This document shows positions 18,510-26,558 of a stretch of DNA of 64,000 nucleotides, in pieces. Position 1 is the stretch's first letter. The number at the start of each line of letters is the position of its first letter. Source of the DNA: Pasteurellaceae bacterium RH1A (GTDB taxonomy: Bacteria > Pseudomonadota > Gammaproteobacteria > Enterobacterales > Pasteurellaceae); contig CP015195.1 in the NCBI GenBank assembly GCA_012221805.1, positions 1,163,771 through 1,227,770 of the forward strand. The letters run 5' to 3'. The translations under genes were made by a program, and so were the position numbers. A model generated the notes under the pieces. The model ran no database searches. It worked only from the letters and a program-made list of their open reading frames with translations, and was not told the origin of the DNA.

Positions 18510-18739
18510 TTAAAACTCCTTAAAAGAAAGTTATTTTCTTTTAACTTTATCTCAAAATAAACCTTTGCAAATCAAACACTTAAAGGAAAAATACAAACTT
18601 TCTTCAAAATCTTAAAAGAAAGTGTTTGACTTTCGTTTAGCTTTTAAATTAAACTTTGAACGAAAGCAAGGGGTAACACTAAGGGTTTACACCTAAGTTT
18701 AACCTAAAGCGAGTTTAAATTAAACGTAGGGAGAGCTTT
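18510..18739. promoter_or_regulatory. Early operator/promoter region
   Basis: Divergent control region between the repressor and ner. It contains a perfect 13-bp direct repeat CTTAAAAGAAAGT (18519-18531 and 18611-18623), a partial copy near 18589 and inverted versions (ACTTTCGTTTAGCTTTTAA near 18630). These are candidate repressor/Ner operators. A possible rightward promoter is TTGACT (18626) with TAAACT (18650). No gene is seen within it. Confidence 0.7.
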
Positions 18740-18970
18740 ATGCAGAAAAAAGATTGGAGCCGAAAACGCATTGTGTATGAGCTGCATGAGCGAAATATCA
18801 CATTGCATTCGCTTTCTGTGAAATCGGGGCTTGCCCCCAGCACGCTGAAAAATGCACTACGGGTGAGTTACCCGAAAGGGGAGAAAATTATCGCTGAAGC
18901 CATTGGCGTGCCTCCGCAAGAAATCTGGGCAACACGCTATGCGGAACGGGAGAGCCGCTTATGTGGATAA
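18740..18970 (+). CDS. ner: Ner-like early negative regulator
   Basis: Small (76 residues) DNA-binding protein of the Ner/Nlp family, which in Mu turns down early transcription and the repressor promoter. The sequence DWSRKRIVYELHERNITLHS then LAPSTLKNAL forms the helix-turn-helix, followed by the conserved YPKGEKIIAEAIGVPPQEIW. The gene is first in the rightward early operon, starts after a GGGAGAGC site and overlaps the MuA start by 10 bp. Confidence 0.93.
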   Translation: MQKKDWSRKRIVYELHERNITLHSLSVKSGLAPSTLKNALRVSYPKGEKIIAEAIGVPPQEIWATRYAERESRLCG

Positions 18971-20925
18971 CAACTCAAGATTTATTAGGTTTGCCCGCAA
19001 TGCCAAAAACGACACAAGGCATTAACTTTCGAGCAAAACAAGAAAACTGGCAACGGCGAAGAAAAGAAGGAGTAAAGGGGAATGTGTATGAATACCACCT
19101 CACCAGCCTCCCCCCTGAAACCCAAAAGCAGTTAAGACTGCAAGCTGCCCTAGCTCTTGTCCCCGTGGCCTCAAGCCCCGCCGCGCAGGACGACCCAGCC
19201 CTGATTGCCCGGCTCAACACGGCCACCGACCAAGCCAGGGACAAGGCCAAAGCCAAGGCAGAAGCCTGCATGCAGCTACAAGCCTTTATTGAAATGGGCT
19301 TTAGCTACCAACAGGCCGAAGCAGGGGCAGCCGAGGCCAAGGGGGTATCGGCAGGATCTTTAAAAAATTGGTATTACAAGGTCAAGGGCTACCCCGTCCA
19401 CCTCTGGCAGGCCATCTTAGTGTCAGGGTCAGGCAAGGCAGCCAAGCCCAGCAAGCGGGCGGTGATTACCGAAGAGGCCTGGGACTGCTTTTTAAGCGAC
19501 TACCTCCGCCCCGAAAAGCCTGACCTGCGTGCCAGCTACCGTCGCACCCAGGCCCTGGCTAAACAGTACAAGTGGCAAATGGCCAGCCTCCAAACCTTCC
19601 AACGCCGGCTGGAGCAAGAAGTCCCCTACGAGGTCATCTTGCTCAAACGAGAAGGGGAAAATGCGGTGGCCAAGCTAGTGCCTGCCCTGCAACGTACCGT
19701 CAAGGACATCTTGGCCGGCGAGTGGATCAACGGCGATGGCTACCAACACAACGTCTTTGTCGAGTGGCACACCGGCGAAATTGTCCGCCCTAAAACCTGG
19801 TTTTGGCAGGATGTCCGCACCCGCAAAATCTTGGGCTACCGCACAGCGATTTCGGAGAACACCGACAGCATTCGCCACGCCCTGATGGATGTGATTTTCA
19901 GCTACGGTATTCCCAAAACCCTCACACTGGACAACACCCGAGCGGCGGCCAACAAGGCCATGACAGGCGGGGTTGAGAACCGCTACCGCTTCAAGCATGA
20001 CGAGCTTGACCCCAAGGGCCTGATGCCGATTTTAGGCATTGAGGTGCATTTTACCAGTGTCTTGTATGGCGAAGGCCACGGCCAGGCCAAACCGATTGAG
20101 CGGGCCTTTGGTCGGGGTGGCATTGGGGAAAAGGTGGATAAACGCCCCGAATTGTCCGACTTCTACACAGGTAAAAGCGTGTTAGACAAGCCCGACAACT
20201 ACAACGGCGGCAAGGCGGGCGTGGCCTATGAGGTCTTTTTACAGGCCCTGGCCGCAGGGGTGGAGGAATACAACCAACAGACCGAGCGGAAAACGGAAAT
20301 GTGCCTAGGCAAGTTGAGCTTTGACCAGGCCTGGGAACGGGACTACCGCCCAACCAACATCCGCCAGGCCAGCCCCGAGCAACTCCGCCTACTCTTCTTG
20401 CAGGCCGAAACGGTCAAGCTAAGAAAGAACGGAGCCTTTACCCTCAAGGCGGCAGGCAAGCTCTTTGGCCTAACCAATATCTACTGGGCTCAAGCCTTGA
20501 TTGGTTCCAGCCATAAGAGAGTGGTGGCCCGCTTCGACCCCGACAACCTGCACGGCACGGTCTATGTTTACGACCTAGAGGGGCGATATTTGGCCGAGGC
20601 CATCTGCCGAGAGGCCAAGGGCTTTGGTGACACCCGAGCTTCACGGGAACAGGGCAGACTTTACCAACAAATCGTCAAGTCCGCCAAGAAACAGGCCCAA
20701 AGCCTGGAACTCTTGGAAGCCCACGAACTGGCCGCCCTGGCCCCAGCTGTGGAAGTGCCAGAGCCAGTTGAAAAGCGGGTTAAGACTGTACTGATAGATA
20801 GCATTATCCAAGACCGCAACGCCCTCAAGGTGGTGCAGGAAGAAGTCGAGCTTGAGGAAGAAGAACTCAGCGAATTTGAGCAAGCCTTCCAGCGAAGCGT
20901 TGAAATGATGAAAAACAAGGGCTAA
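18961..20925 (+). CDS. MuA-type DDE transposase
   Basis: Catalyses strand cleavage and transfer during integration and replicative transposition. The 654 residues begin with a Mu HTH domain (1-60, parallel to the repressor), followed by the end-binding region and the RNase H-like core. The catalytic residues are D259 (INGDGYQH), D324 (TLDNTR) and E380 (KPIERAFGRGG), close to the D269/D336/E392 spacing of Mu. The C-terminal SEFEQAFQRSVEMMKNKG tail would contact MuB and ClpX. The gene overlaps ner and is followed by a hairpin terminator. Confidence 0.96.
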   Translation: MWITTQDLLGLPAMPKTTQGINFRAKQENWQRRRKEGVKGNVYEYHLTSLPPETQKQLRLQAALALVPVASSPAAQDDPALIARLNTATDQARDKAKAKAEACMQLQAFIEMGFSYQQAEAGAAEAKGVSAGSLKNWYYKVKGYPVHLWQAILVSGSGKAAKPSKRAVITEEAWDCFLSDYLRPEKPDLRASYRRTQALAKQYKWQMASLQTFQRRLEQEVPYEVILLKREGENAVAKLVPALQRTVKDILAGEWINGDGYQHNVFVEWHTGEIVRPKTWFWQDVRTRKILGYRTAISENTDSIRHALMDVIFSYGIPKTLTLDNTRAAANKAMTGGVENRYRFKHDELDPKGLMPILGIEVHFTSVLYGEGHGQAKPIERAFGRGGIGEKVDKRPELSDFYTGKSVLDKPDNYNGGKAGVAYEVFLQALAAGVEEYNQQTERKTEMCLGKLSFDQAWERDYRPTNIRQASPEQLRLLFLQAETVKLRKNGAFTLKAAGKLFGLTNIYWAQALIGSSHKRVVARFDPDNLHGTVYVYDLEGRYLAEAICREAKGFGDTRASREQGRLYQQIVKSAKKQAQSLELLEAHELAALAPAVEVPEPVEKRVKTVLIDSIIQDRNALKVVQEEVELEEEELSEFEQAFQRSVEMMKNKG

Positions 20926-20977
20926 AGCCTGACTTAAACAGGCTTTAAAGGAATTTAAACCACAATTTAAAGGCCGT
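20924..20977 (+). terminator. Hairpin after MuA plus phased TTTAAA motifs
   Basis: AAAGCCTG (20924-20931) and CAGGCTTT (20939-20946) form a stem overlapping the MuA stop region. The following bases carry TTTAAA at 20944, 20954, 20966 and 20977, spaced 10-12 bp. A nearly identical hairpin occurs at 25993-26015. Confidence 0.55.
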
Positions 20978-20999
20978 TTAAACGGCTAAGGAGCACAAG

Positions 21000-21419
21000 A
21001 TGAAACCATTTGGCAACACACAAGAAGCACGCTTAAACACTTCCCGTTATCGCTATATGCTTCAAAAAGCAAGAACGCAAGAAGAGGATGATATGAGTGA
21101 GTTTGAACAAGCCTTTATTAAGGGGTTTGATCAGTATCAAACTCAGGGAGCCAAAGCGTTAAGGCAAGAAATAAGCGTTACCGAGATGATGACGAGCGAG
21201 CAATATCAGCAACTGCAAAAATTTCAACAAATGGCAAGTGATCTTCTTGCAGTAATAGACGAAGCCTTCCCTGAAAAGAAAGGGGTAGCAGCACCGATCG
21301 CCCTCCGTGAGCTACTTTCGATTCTCCCACGTTCTCAAGCTCTTGGTTTATCGAAATTCCGCTCGGCATTACGGCTCGTAGCGAAACACGGATTTGTTGA
21401 ATCCGTTGAGCCAAATTAA
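21000..21419 (+). CDS. Unrecognised early phage protein with MuA-tail-like motif
   Basis: 139-residue protein of unknown function located between MuA and MuB. It has a good ribosome site (AAGGAGCACAAG). Residues 27-37 (EEDDMSEFEQA) closely resemble the C-terminal tail of MuA (EEEELSEFEQA). This hints at a shared docking sequence for MuB, ClpX or another partner, or at an old duplication. The C-terminus (SKFRSALRLVAKHGFVESV) looks like a small helical DNA- or protein-binding unit. Its last 242 bases overlap, on the other strand, the gene at 21178-21687. FluMu also has unassigned genes in this interval. Confidence 0.6.
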   Translation: MKPFGNTQEARLNTSRYRYMLQKARTQEEDDMSEFEQAFIKGFDQYQTQGAKALRQEISVTEMMTSEQYQQLQKFQQMASDLLAVIDEAFPEKKGVAAPIALRELLSILPRSQALGLSKFRSALRLVAKHGFVESVEPN

Positions 21420-21687
21420 GTAGGAAAGCATTAGAAAAACGCCATAAACGTTCGTGAAAGTCTGCTACTGATGAAAACTTCATGGCTGGCATATAAAAGA
21501 GGAATTCAGCAAGCTCTTCTTCCCATTCTTGACTGGAAATAGGTGGAACAGGCAAAACTTCATCATTAGTGAGCCAAAAATAAAGATCCCACAACTCCAT
21601 ATCAAGGTCTTGAGGGCGGAAGAGGGCAAGAGCTTCACCATTAAGAATTGATCGAACATTTTCAGGCATATAAGGCAAATTCAGCAT
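21178..21687 (-). CDS. Unrecognised acidic protein, antisense in the early operon
   Basis: 169 codons on the strand opposite to all neighbouring early genes. The start is strongly supported by TGGAGG seven bases before the ATG. The first 100 residues look like a genuine acidic, tryptophan-rich globular protein (ELWDLYFWLTNDEVLP, EWEEELAEFLFYM). The last part overlaps the plus-strand gene ending at 21419 and reads less like a natural protein. No family was recognised. A minus-strand gene between muA and muB suggests an accessory gene expressed in the lysogen, for example for exclusion or defence, but this is conjecture. Confidence 0.5.
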   Translation of the reverse strand: MLNLPYMPENVRSILNGEALALFRPQDLDMELWDLYFWLTNDEVLPVPPISSQEWEEELAEFLFYMPAMKFSSVADFHERLWRFSNAFLLNLAQRIQQIRVSLRAVMPSGISINQELENVGESKVAHGGRSVLLPLSFQGRLRLLLQEDHLPFVEIFAVADIARSSSSR

Positions 21688-21717
21688 TTAAAACCTCCAA
21701 TAAACAGGAACACCATT

Positions 21718-22635
21718 ATGACACTAATCGACCAAATCAAACAACACCTAGCCAACCGCAACCTGACCCAAAACCAACTGGCCAAGGAAGCAGGCATCAA
21801 CGCAGGGGCCTTGTCTGCCTACCTCAACGGCAACTACAAGGGCAGCATTGCAGAGGTGGAAGCAAAATTGACCGCTTACATTGAGAAAAAGGCGATGCAG
21901 GCCCGGGAGTTTGTCGAGGCCCCGGCCTTTATTGAAACGGCCACCGCCCGCCAAATCTTCAAGACCTTGGAGTTCGCCCAAATCGCCACCTGCATGGCCA
22001 CAGTTTACGGAGCCAGCGGGGTGGGCAAGACCAAGGCCATCCAGCAGTTTGCCAGCAACCGGGCCAATGTTTGGCTGGTGACGGCCAGCCCAAGCCGCTC
22101 AAGTTTAAGCGAGATCCTCTACGAAATCGCCCTAGAGCTGGGCATGAGCGATGCCCCACGCCGCAAAGGCACACTCTCCCGCCTGATTGCCCGCAAAATC
22201 AAGGGCACAGAGGGATTGCTGATTGTGGACGAAGCCGACCACCTGCCTTATGAGGCCTTGGAAGAACTGCGAATTATGCAGGAAGAGGCCGGCATTGGCT
22301 TGGTTTTAGTCGGTAATGACAAGGTTTACAGCCGCATGAAGGGCGGCATCCACCCGGCCCACGAATACGCCCGCCTTTGGTCACGGATTGCCAAAAATAC
22401 CAGCATCCAAAAGACCAAGCAGGCCGACACCAAGGCGGTGGCAACCGCTTGGGGTCTCAATGAAGACAGCGAAGCCCTGAAAGTGATGCAGGCCATCACT
22501 GAAACAGGCGGGGGACTGCGGATCTTAACCCAAACCCTACGCCTGGCCGGCATGGTGGCCAAGGGCACGGACAGCCTGATCACCGCAGACCTAATCAGCA
22601 AGGCCCGGGCAGAATTACTGGGCAAGGAGGCTTAA
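21718..22635 (+). CDS. MuB-type target-selection ATPase
   Basis: AAA+ ATPase that coats target DNA, activates the transposase and gives target immunity. It has 305 residues: an N-terminal Cro-like helix-turn-helix (LTQNQLAKEAGINAGALSAYLNG, 16-38), Walker A GASGVGKT (98-105), Walker B LLIVDEADH (167-175) and a small C-terminal domain. The start follows AACAGGAACACCATT. It opens a run of tightly spaced early genes. Confidence 0.95.
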   Translation: MTLIDQIKQHLANRNLTQNQLAKEAGINAGALSAYLNGNYKGSIAEVEAKLTAYIEKKAMQAREFVEAPAFIETATARQIFKTLEFAQIATCMATVYGASGVGKTKAIQQFASNRANVWLVTASPSRSSLSEILYEIALELGMSDAPRRKGTLSRLIARKIKGTEGLLIVDEADHLPYEALEELRIMQEEAGIGLVLVGNDKVYSRMKGGIHPAHEYARLWSRIAKNTSIQKTKQADTKAVATAWGLNEDSEALKVMQAITETGGGLRILTQTLRLAGMVAKGTDSLITADLISKARAELLGKEA

Positions 22636-22938
22636 ATGACACACTTAATCGAACCCAACCGCCCCCGCAACCAACGAGTTTATAGCCTAACCGTGGCCCT
22701 AGAAATCGCCCTGCTTGAGTGCGATGAACTGGGCCTAGAAGCCGAGCGGGTGGAATTTGATGGCAGGCTCCGGCCCCGCATTATCGTGGCCGACAACCAC
22801 ATCACCCGCCGCCTCTTACGGGAGGGCAAGGCCCAGTGCTACGGCACGGATGTGCGGGGAGGCCTACGCCAGCACCTTATACAAATGCGGTTGAGAGACT
22901 GCAACATCATTTGGAAAACTGAATTTTTAACCCACTAG
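22636..22938 (+). CDS. Conserved early phage protein of unknown function
   Basis: 100-residue basic protein directly after muB, with AAGGAGG in the end of muB. The sequence has no recognised domain. Repeated arginine-rich segments (RPRIIVADNHITRRLLREGK) suggest nucleic-acid contact. Position between MuB and Gam is typical for small replication-phase genes of Pasteurellaceae Mu-like phages. Confidence 0.75.
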   Translation: MTHLIEPNRPRNQRVYSLTVALEIALLECDELGLEAERVEFDGRLRPRIIVADNHITRRLLREGKAQCYGTDVRGGLRQHLIQMRLRDCNIIWKTEFLTH

Positions 22939-22946
22939 GAGAACCT

Positions 22947-23468
22947 ATGAAAAAACCAAGCAAAACCCGGGTAAAACAGCCAGCCAAACTGCGTTTTACG
23001 ACTACCGAGCAGGTGCAATCTGCCATTAAGGAAATCGGCGATTTAAGCCGGGAGCATACCCGCCTGACCACGGAAATGAATGACCAGATTAGTGCGACCA
23101 GCGAGAAGTACGCCCCGCAACTGGAGAAGCTCAAGGCCGAAATGGAACCGCTCCAGCAGGCGGTGCAGGACTACTGCGAGGCCCACCGTGACGAACTGAC
23201 CGACTTTGGCAAGACCAAGACGGCCAACTTTATCACAGGCGAAGTCCAGTGGCGGGCTCGCCCACCCTCAGCCTTGATTCGGGGAGTGGACAGCGTGCTG
23301 GAAAGTCTTAAACGCCTAGGGCTTGACCGCTTTATCCGCATTAAGGAAGAGATCAACAAAGAAGCCCTACTCAATGAACCTGATGTGGCCCGGGGGATTG
23401 CGGGTGTGACCATCAAGCAAGGGGTGGAGGATTTTGTGATTAGGCCGTTTGAGCAAGATGTTAAGTGA
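22947..23468 (+). CDS. gam: Host-nuclease inhibitor Gam
   Basis: 173-residue Mu Gam protein, which binds double-stranded DNA ends (a Ku-like fold) and protects phage DNA from RecBCD-type exonucleases. Features are an N-terminal basic tail, a long helical hairpin (about 25-75) and the conserved core DFGKTKTANFITGEVQWRAR. The start follows AGGAGAACCT. It is followed by an overlapping 25-codon frame. Confidence 0.92.
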   Translation: MKKPSKTRVKQPAKLRFTTTEQVQSAIKEIGDLSREHTRLTTEMNDQISATSEKYAPQLEKLKAEMEPLQQAVQDYCEAHRDELTDFGKTKTANFITGEVQWRARPPSALIRGVDSVLESLKRLGLDRFIRIKEEINKEALLNEPDVARGIAGVTIKQGVEDFVIRPFEQDVK

Positions 23469-23535
23469 TCCGCTGACCTATCTGATTATCGGGGCCATCC
23501 TAACCCTGATTGTTGGCTGGTTGGAGGAAGATTAG
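23458..23535 (+). CDS. 25-residue predicted membrane peptide
   Basis: Short frame MLSDPLTYLIIGAILTLI... that begins inside the last codons of gam and ends with GWLEED. The middle is one hydrophobic segment long enough to cross the membrane, with an acidic end. Translational coupling to gam is possible. Function unknown. Confidence 0.45.
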   Translation: MLSDPLTYLIIGAILTLIVGWLEED

Positions 23536-23553
23536 AGCCTATTTAAAGGTTCC

Positions 23554-23591
23554 TCCCCCCACCCTAGCCCTCCCCCGCAAGCGGGGGAGGG
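23554..23591. repeat. GC-rich hairpin repeat (copy 1)
   Basis: An 11-bp perfect stem CCCTCCCCCGC/GCGGGGGAGGG (23568-23591) preceded by a CCCCCACCCTAGCCC segment. The 23 bases 23554-23576 recur exactly, inverted, at 36858-36880, and the hairpin core recurs in the host chromosome at 60.8 kb. Confidence 0.8.
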
Positions 23592-23641
23592 GATGGACAG
23601 AGGGGCCTTGATACTAGGTTTTAACCCAAGAGGAGCAAAAG

Positions 23642-23830
23642 ATGACCAATAAACAATTTGATCGTTACAAACACTTCAGCCAGCAGGCGGCCATCGCCGA
23701 ACGCAAGGAGGCATGGCAAGAGGCCTGTAACTTATGGACCAAGGCCCAGCAGGTAGCAGCAGGAAAAAACGAAGAATGGTGCAGAAATCGGGCTGATTTT
23801 TGTGACCGTATGGCAGAAAGACAAAAGTAG
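23642..23830 (+). CDS. ANR-family regulator
   Basis: 62-residue protein with the pattern of the ANR (AraC negative regulator) family: FSQQAAIAERKEAWQEACNL then W(x)KA and a C-terminal NEEWCRNRADFC. In enteric pathogens such proteins bind and inhibit AraC-type activators. In Pasteurellaceae they are often prophage-borne. The start follows AAGAGGAGCAAAAG. Its target here is unknown and could be a host regulator. Confidence 0.7.
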   Translation: MTNKQFDRYKHFSQQAAIAERKEAWQEACNLWTKAQQVAAGKNEEWCRNRADFCDRMAERQK

Positions 23831-23839
23831 GAGGCATAA

Positions 23840-24034
23840 ATGGCACAGGTAGCAAAAGCGGCATTGATTGAGCGGATAGAAAACGTGATAGACAACATGA
23901 TCGCCGCACTCGAATGCGTAGAACTAGACGAATACACCCATGCCGACCGCCAATGGCGACAGGCACTCAACGAAGTCGGGCGGATTAAGTTAAACCTAAG
24001 TCTGCTCTCCAAAACCAAGGAGGATGTTATGTAA
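23840..24034 (+). CDS. Hypothetical helical protein
   Basis: 64 residues, mainly predicted helix (IERIENVIDNMIAALECVEL). Good ribosome site (TAGGAGGCATAA), 9 bp after the ANR gene, so co-transcribed. No family recognised. The 110 bp that follow carry an inverted repeat (CCCGCCCACA/TGTGGGCGGG) but no gene. Confidence 0.65.
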   Translation: MAQVAKAALIERIENVIDNMIAALECVELDEYTHADRQWRQALNEVGRIKLNLSLLSKTKEDVM

Positions 24035-24146
24035 ACGAACCACCCCACCCCGCCCACAAATCCCAAGATTGCAAGAATGCTGTGGGCGGGAGTGATTAAA
24101 GGCAAGGGCTAACCCTTGATTTTAATCATTCAAACAGGAAGAAAAA

Positions 24147-24854
24147 ATGAGCCAAGAACAAGATCGCATTTTGCGTAAAATTAAGAAATTGCTGGCCTTA
24201 GGCCAGTCTAGCAATCCTTTTGAGGCGGCCAAAGCCCTTGAAATGGCCCAAAAACTGATGACTGAAAACGGCCTTAACCAAAATGATGTGGTTTTTAGCG
24301 AACATAATGGCAAGGCTAAATTTGCTATAAAAACTCCACGCTATGTGCAATTATTAGCAGGTGTCATTTGTAAAGCCTTTGGGGTGGAGGCTTATTTTTC
24401 CAACCATTATGGCGGAGCTGGAGAAGATAAAATGCATATGGTCTTCTTTGGCAAAGATGAAAGACCGCAAGTTGCTTCTTATTGCTTTGATGTCTTGTAT
24501 CGCCAACTGCAAAAAGCCCGAAAAGACTTTAACGCCCAGCAAAGTAAACGCCTTAAACGGACGACCCAAATTGCACGAGCTGACCATTTTTGTGAAGGCT
24601 GGGTGGCAGGGGTAAATGAAGTGGTCAAAGCCTTTGTATCATCACCAGAAGAGCAAGAGGAGCTGGAGCGGGCTTATCGTCAGTTAAGTGAGAAACGCCA
24701 ATTTAACGAAGCTGCCGTGCGTAAGGCTGGTGATGGTAAAGAACGCTATGGCAGTGAGTCCAGATTAGCTGGCTATGAACAAGGCAAACAGGTGCAGTTA
24801 AATCACGGCGTAAATGGTAAGGAAAACGTTAAATTAGGAGTAAGAAATGACTGA
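24147..24854 (+). CDS. DUF2786 domain protein
   Basis: 235-residue conserved phage protein. The N-terminus ILRKIKKLLALGQSSNPFEAAKALEMAQKLM (given here as the region of residues 8-38) is the DUF2786 signature, followed by a mixed alpha/beta domain and a C-terminal basic region with repeated R/K and a GRVGSES-like loop. Function is unknown. The family is common in early regions of Mu-like and other temperate phages. It overlaps the GemA gene by 8 bp. Confidence 0.85.
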   Translation: MSQEQDRILRKIKKLLALGQSSNPFEAAKALEMAQKLMTENGLNQNDVVFSEHNGKAKFAIKTPRYVQLLAGVICKAFGVEAYFSNHYGGAGEDKMHMVFFGKDERPQVASYCFDVLYRQLQKARKDFNAQQSKRLKRTTQIARADHFCEGWVAGVNEVVKAFVSSPEEQEELERAYRQLSEKRQFNEAAVRKAGDGKERYGSESRLAGYEQGKQVQLNHGVNGKENVKLGVRND

Positions 24855-25404
24855 CAAAGCCAAACTTATCCAACTCATCCATATTGGCAAAAGCCAGCTC
24901 AATATGGACGATTTTAGCTACCGTGAAATGCTCAAACGCCTGACCAACAAGACCAGCTCCACCAAGTGCACGCTGGTGGAGTTGCACAAGGTTTTGCACG
25001 AGTTGCAGGCCAAGGGGGCCAAGGTCAAGTGGTTTGCCAAAAGAAGCCCAAAACCGACCGCTTACAGCCCAGCGACAGGGGAACGGGCCGTGAAAAGTGA
25101 CATCGCCCATAAAATCCGGGCCATTTGGATCAATATGGGCAAACAGGGCTTTTTAGCCGACCCCAGCGAAAAGGCCCTTAATGCCTATATGCGAAAAATT
25201 ATGAATGTGGGCAGAAAGGTGCTGGTGCTTAATGTTGGGGCTTTAGATAGCGGTGATGCAGGCTATTTTCTGGAAATCCTCAAGCAATGGCACAAAAGGG
25301 TAATGCTTCAGGCTTTAAAAGGCCATGGCTGCCTGATGTCTGCTCAAAGTTCTTATGAGCAAGTAGTCGAACAATTCCAGCGTTATCCAAGGGGGTTAAG
25401 ATGA
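24847..25404 (+). CDS. gemA: GemA-like regulatory protein (Mu gp16, DUF1018)
   Basis: 185-residue protein of the Mu gp16/GemA family, linked in Mu to host gene modulation and DNA topology. Characteristic segments are LIQLIHIGKSQLNMDDFSYR (7-26), the KTSSTKCT turn and SEKALNAYMRKI. It follows TTAGGAGTAAGA and overlaps the next gene (ATGAGG at 25401). It is one of the last genes of the early operon. Confidence 0.9.
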   Translation: MTDKAKLIQLIHIGKSQLNMDDFSYREMLKRLTNKTSSTKCTLVELHKVLHELQAKGAKVKWFAKRSPKPTAYSPATGERAVKSDIAHKIRAIWINMGKQGFLADPSEKALNAYMRKIMNVGRKVLVLNVGALDSGDAGYFLEILKQWHKRVMLQALKGHGCLMSAQSSYEQVVEQFQRYPRGLR

Positions 25405-25964
25405 GGCTTTGCCGTTGCCCCATTTGCCACAGCGACATCCACCTTGAGGCCCTAATTGAGGACGAGGCCGGGCGGGAACTCCTAGGCAAAATCACCCAAC
25501 TCACCCACGGCTGTGCCCAGCCCATGGTGGGTTACTTGGGTCTCTTTAAGCCAGCCAAGAGCAGCCTCAACAACGCCCGAGCCTTGAAGATTTTAAGCGA
25601 TGTCTTGGCGCTTTATCCCTGTTCCCAGCTCTTGGCACAAGCCTTATCTGAGACCGTTGCCAGCCTGCGGAAAAAACGCCAACAGGCCCTAGAAAACGGG
25701 CAAAGGGTGGAACCCCTGACCAACCATAACTACCTCAAATCGGTCTATGACACCCACCGGCCCATGTTTGCCCAGGTCAAAAGCGACAAACAGGCTGACA
25801 ATGAACAGACCAAGACAGAACGCTTGGCCGAGCAGAAAAAACGAGATGCCATTTTGTATGTTGAACAATACATCAATCTGGGCCGGCGGGATTTGGTAGA
25901 AAACCAACCCCAATATCAGGTCTGGCTGGCCCATCAAGATGCCCTAGCAAAGCTCAAAAAATAA
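25401..25964 (+). CDS. Conserved Mu-like early protein with zinc-finger-like N-terminus
   Basis: 187 residues. The N-terminus MRLCRCPICHSDIHLEAL has a CxCxxC-H arrangement that could bind zinc, followed by a helical region and a charged segment (KSDKQADNEQTKTERLAEQK) before the C-terminal helices. It overlaps gemA by 4 bp. Similar proteins occur next to GemA in Haemophilus FluMu-like prophages. Function unknown. Confidence 0.75.
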   Translation: MRLCRCPICHSDIHLEALIEDEAGRELLGKITQLTHGCAQPMVGYLGLFKPAKSSLNNARALKILSDVLALYPCSQLLAQALSETVASLRKKRQQALENGQRVEPLTNHNYLKSVYDTHRPMFAQVKSDKQADNEQTKTERLAEQKKRDAILYVEQYINLGRRDLVENQPQYQVWLAHQDALAKLKK

Positions 25965-25992
25965 GCGATTAAATTTTATTTAAATCCCCTTT

Positions 25993-26017
25993 AAAGCCTG
26001 TTTAAATCAGGCTTTTT
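25993..26017 (+). terminator. Early-operon terminator
   Basis: AAAGCCTG and CAGGCTTT with a TTTAAAT loop, followed by further T. TTTAAA motifs at 25979, 25990 and 26001 are spaced 11 bp. Confidence 0.75.
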
Positions 26018-26049
26018 CCTTATTACAAGCGGTTTAAAAACGCAAATTT

Positions 26050-26109
26050 TTTACACATTTCAAACTCACTGGCTATAATTCCACTTAATACGGAACAGCC
26101 AGTGAGTTT
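26050..26109 (+). promoter_or_regulatory. Middle promoter with overlapping inverted repeat (mor)
   Basis: A -35-like TTTACA (26050-26055) and a perfect TATAAT (26074-26079) precede mor, with an 18-bp spacer. A perfect 13-bp inverted repeat AAACTCACTGGCT (26062-26074) / AGCCAGTGAGTTT (26097-26109) brackets the -10 and start site. Its right arm covers the mor ribosome site. It may be an operator or a device that masks mor translation in read-through RNA. Confidence 0.7.
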
Positions 26110-26114
26110 TGTTT

Positions 26115-26471
26115 ATGCAAGCAGACACCTTTGAAGAAAAAGCCCCCGAAGTCTTGGCCGACTTGGCCCGGCATATTGAAGCCGAGCTGGCCCAAAAGCA
26201 CCAAATCAACCAAGAGGCCGCCAAGCAAATTGGGGTAGAGATTGCCCAGCGTATGGCCCAAAATTGGGGCGGTTGCGTGGTTTATATTCCTCGCAATTTG
26301 GTGCTTTTGCTCAACGAACGAGACATGAAAATCTACCAAGAATTTAACGGAAACAACCACCAAGAACTGGCCCGGAAATACCAGGTATCCACCCAGTGGG
26401 TTTATAAAATCGTCAAGCGGGTGCAGCGGGAAGAAATCGCCAAACGGCAGATAGATATGTTTGCTGCGTAA
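26115..26471 (+). CDS. mor: Mor-family transcription activator
   Basis: Activator of phage middle/late transcription, 118 residues. The N-terminal dimerisation helices are followed by the conserved GGCVVYIPRNL and a C-terminal helix-turn-helix (NHQELARKYQVSTQWVYKIVKRVQ) typical of the Mor/C family. The ATG at 26115 is preferred over a TTG six bases earlier. No second Mor/C homologue is visible in the prophage, so this protein probably drives the four late promoters described here. It sits between two terminators, as a single-gene middle operon. Confidence 0.93.
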   Translation: MQADTFEEKAPEVLADLARHIEAELAQKHQINQEAAKQIGVEIAQRMAQNWGGCVVYIPRNLVLLLNERDMKIYQEFNGNNHQELARKYQVSTQWVYKIVKRVQREEIAKRQIDMFAA

Positions 26472-26497
26472 AAAAGCCACCGAAAGGTGGTTTTTTT
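26471..26497 (+). terminator. Terminator after mor
   Basis: GCCACC and GGTGGT with a GAAA loop, flanked by A and T runs. Confidence 0.9.
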
Positions 26498-26558
26498 GTG
26501 TAAAAAGTTGTAAATTTGAAATGAATAATAATTTACCAACCTAACTAAGGAAATCTAT

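Noticed and set aside
25968-26033. A fifth copy of the late promoter before mor
   Set aside because: Phased TTTAAA motifs are present, but the full 20-bp element and the 41-bp spacing to a -10 are not; mor has its own TTTACA/TATAAT promoter.
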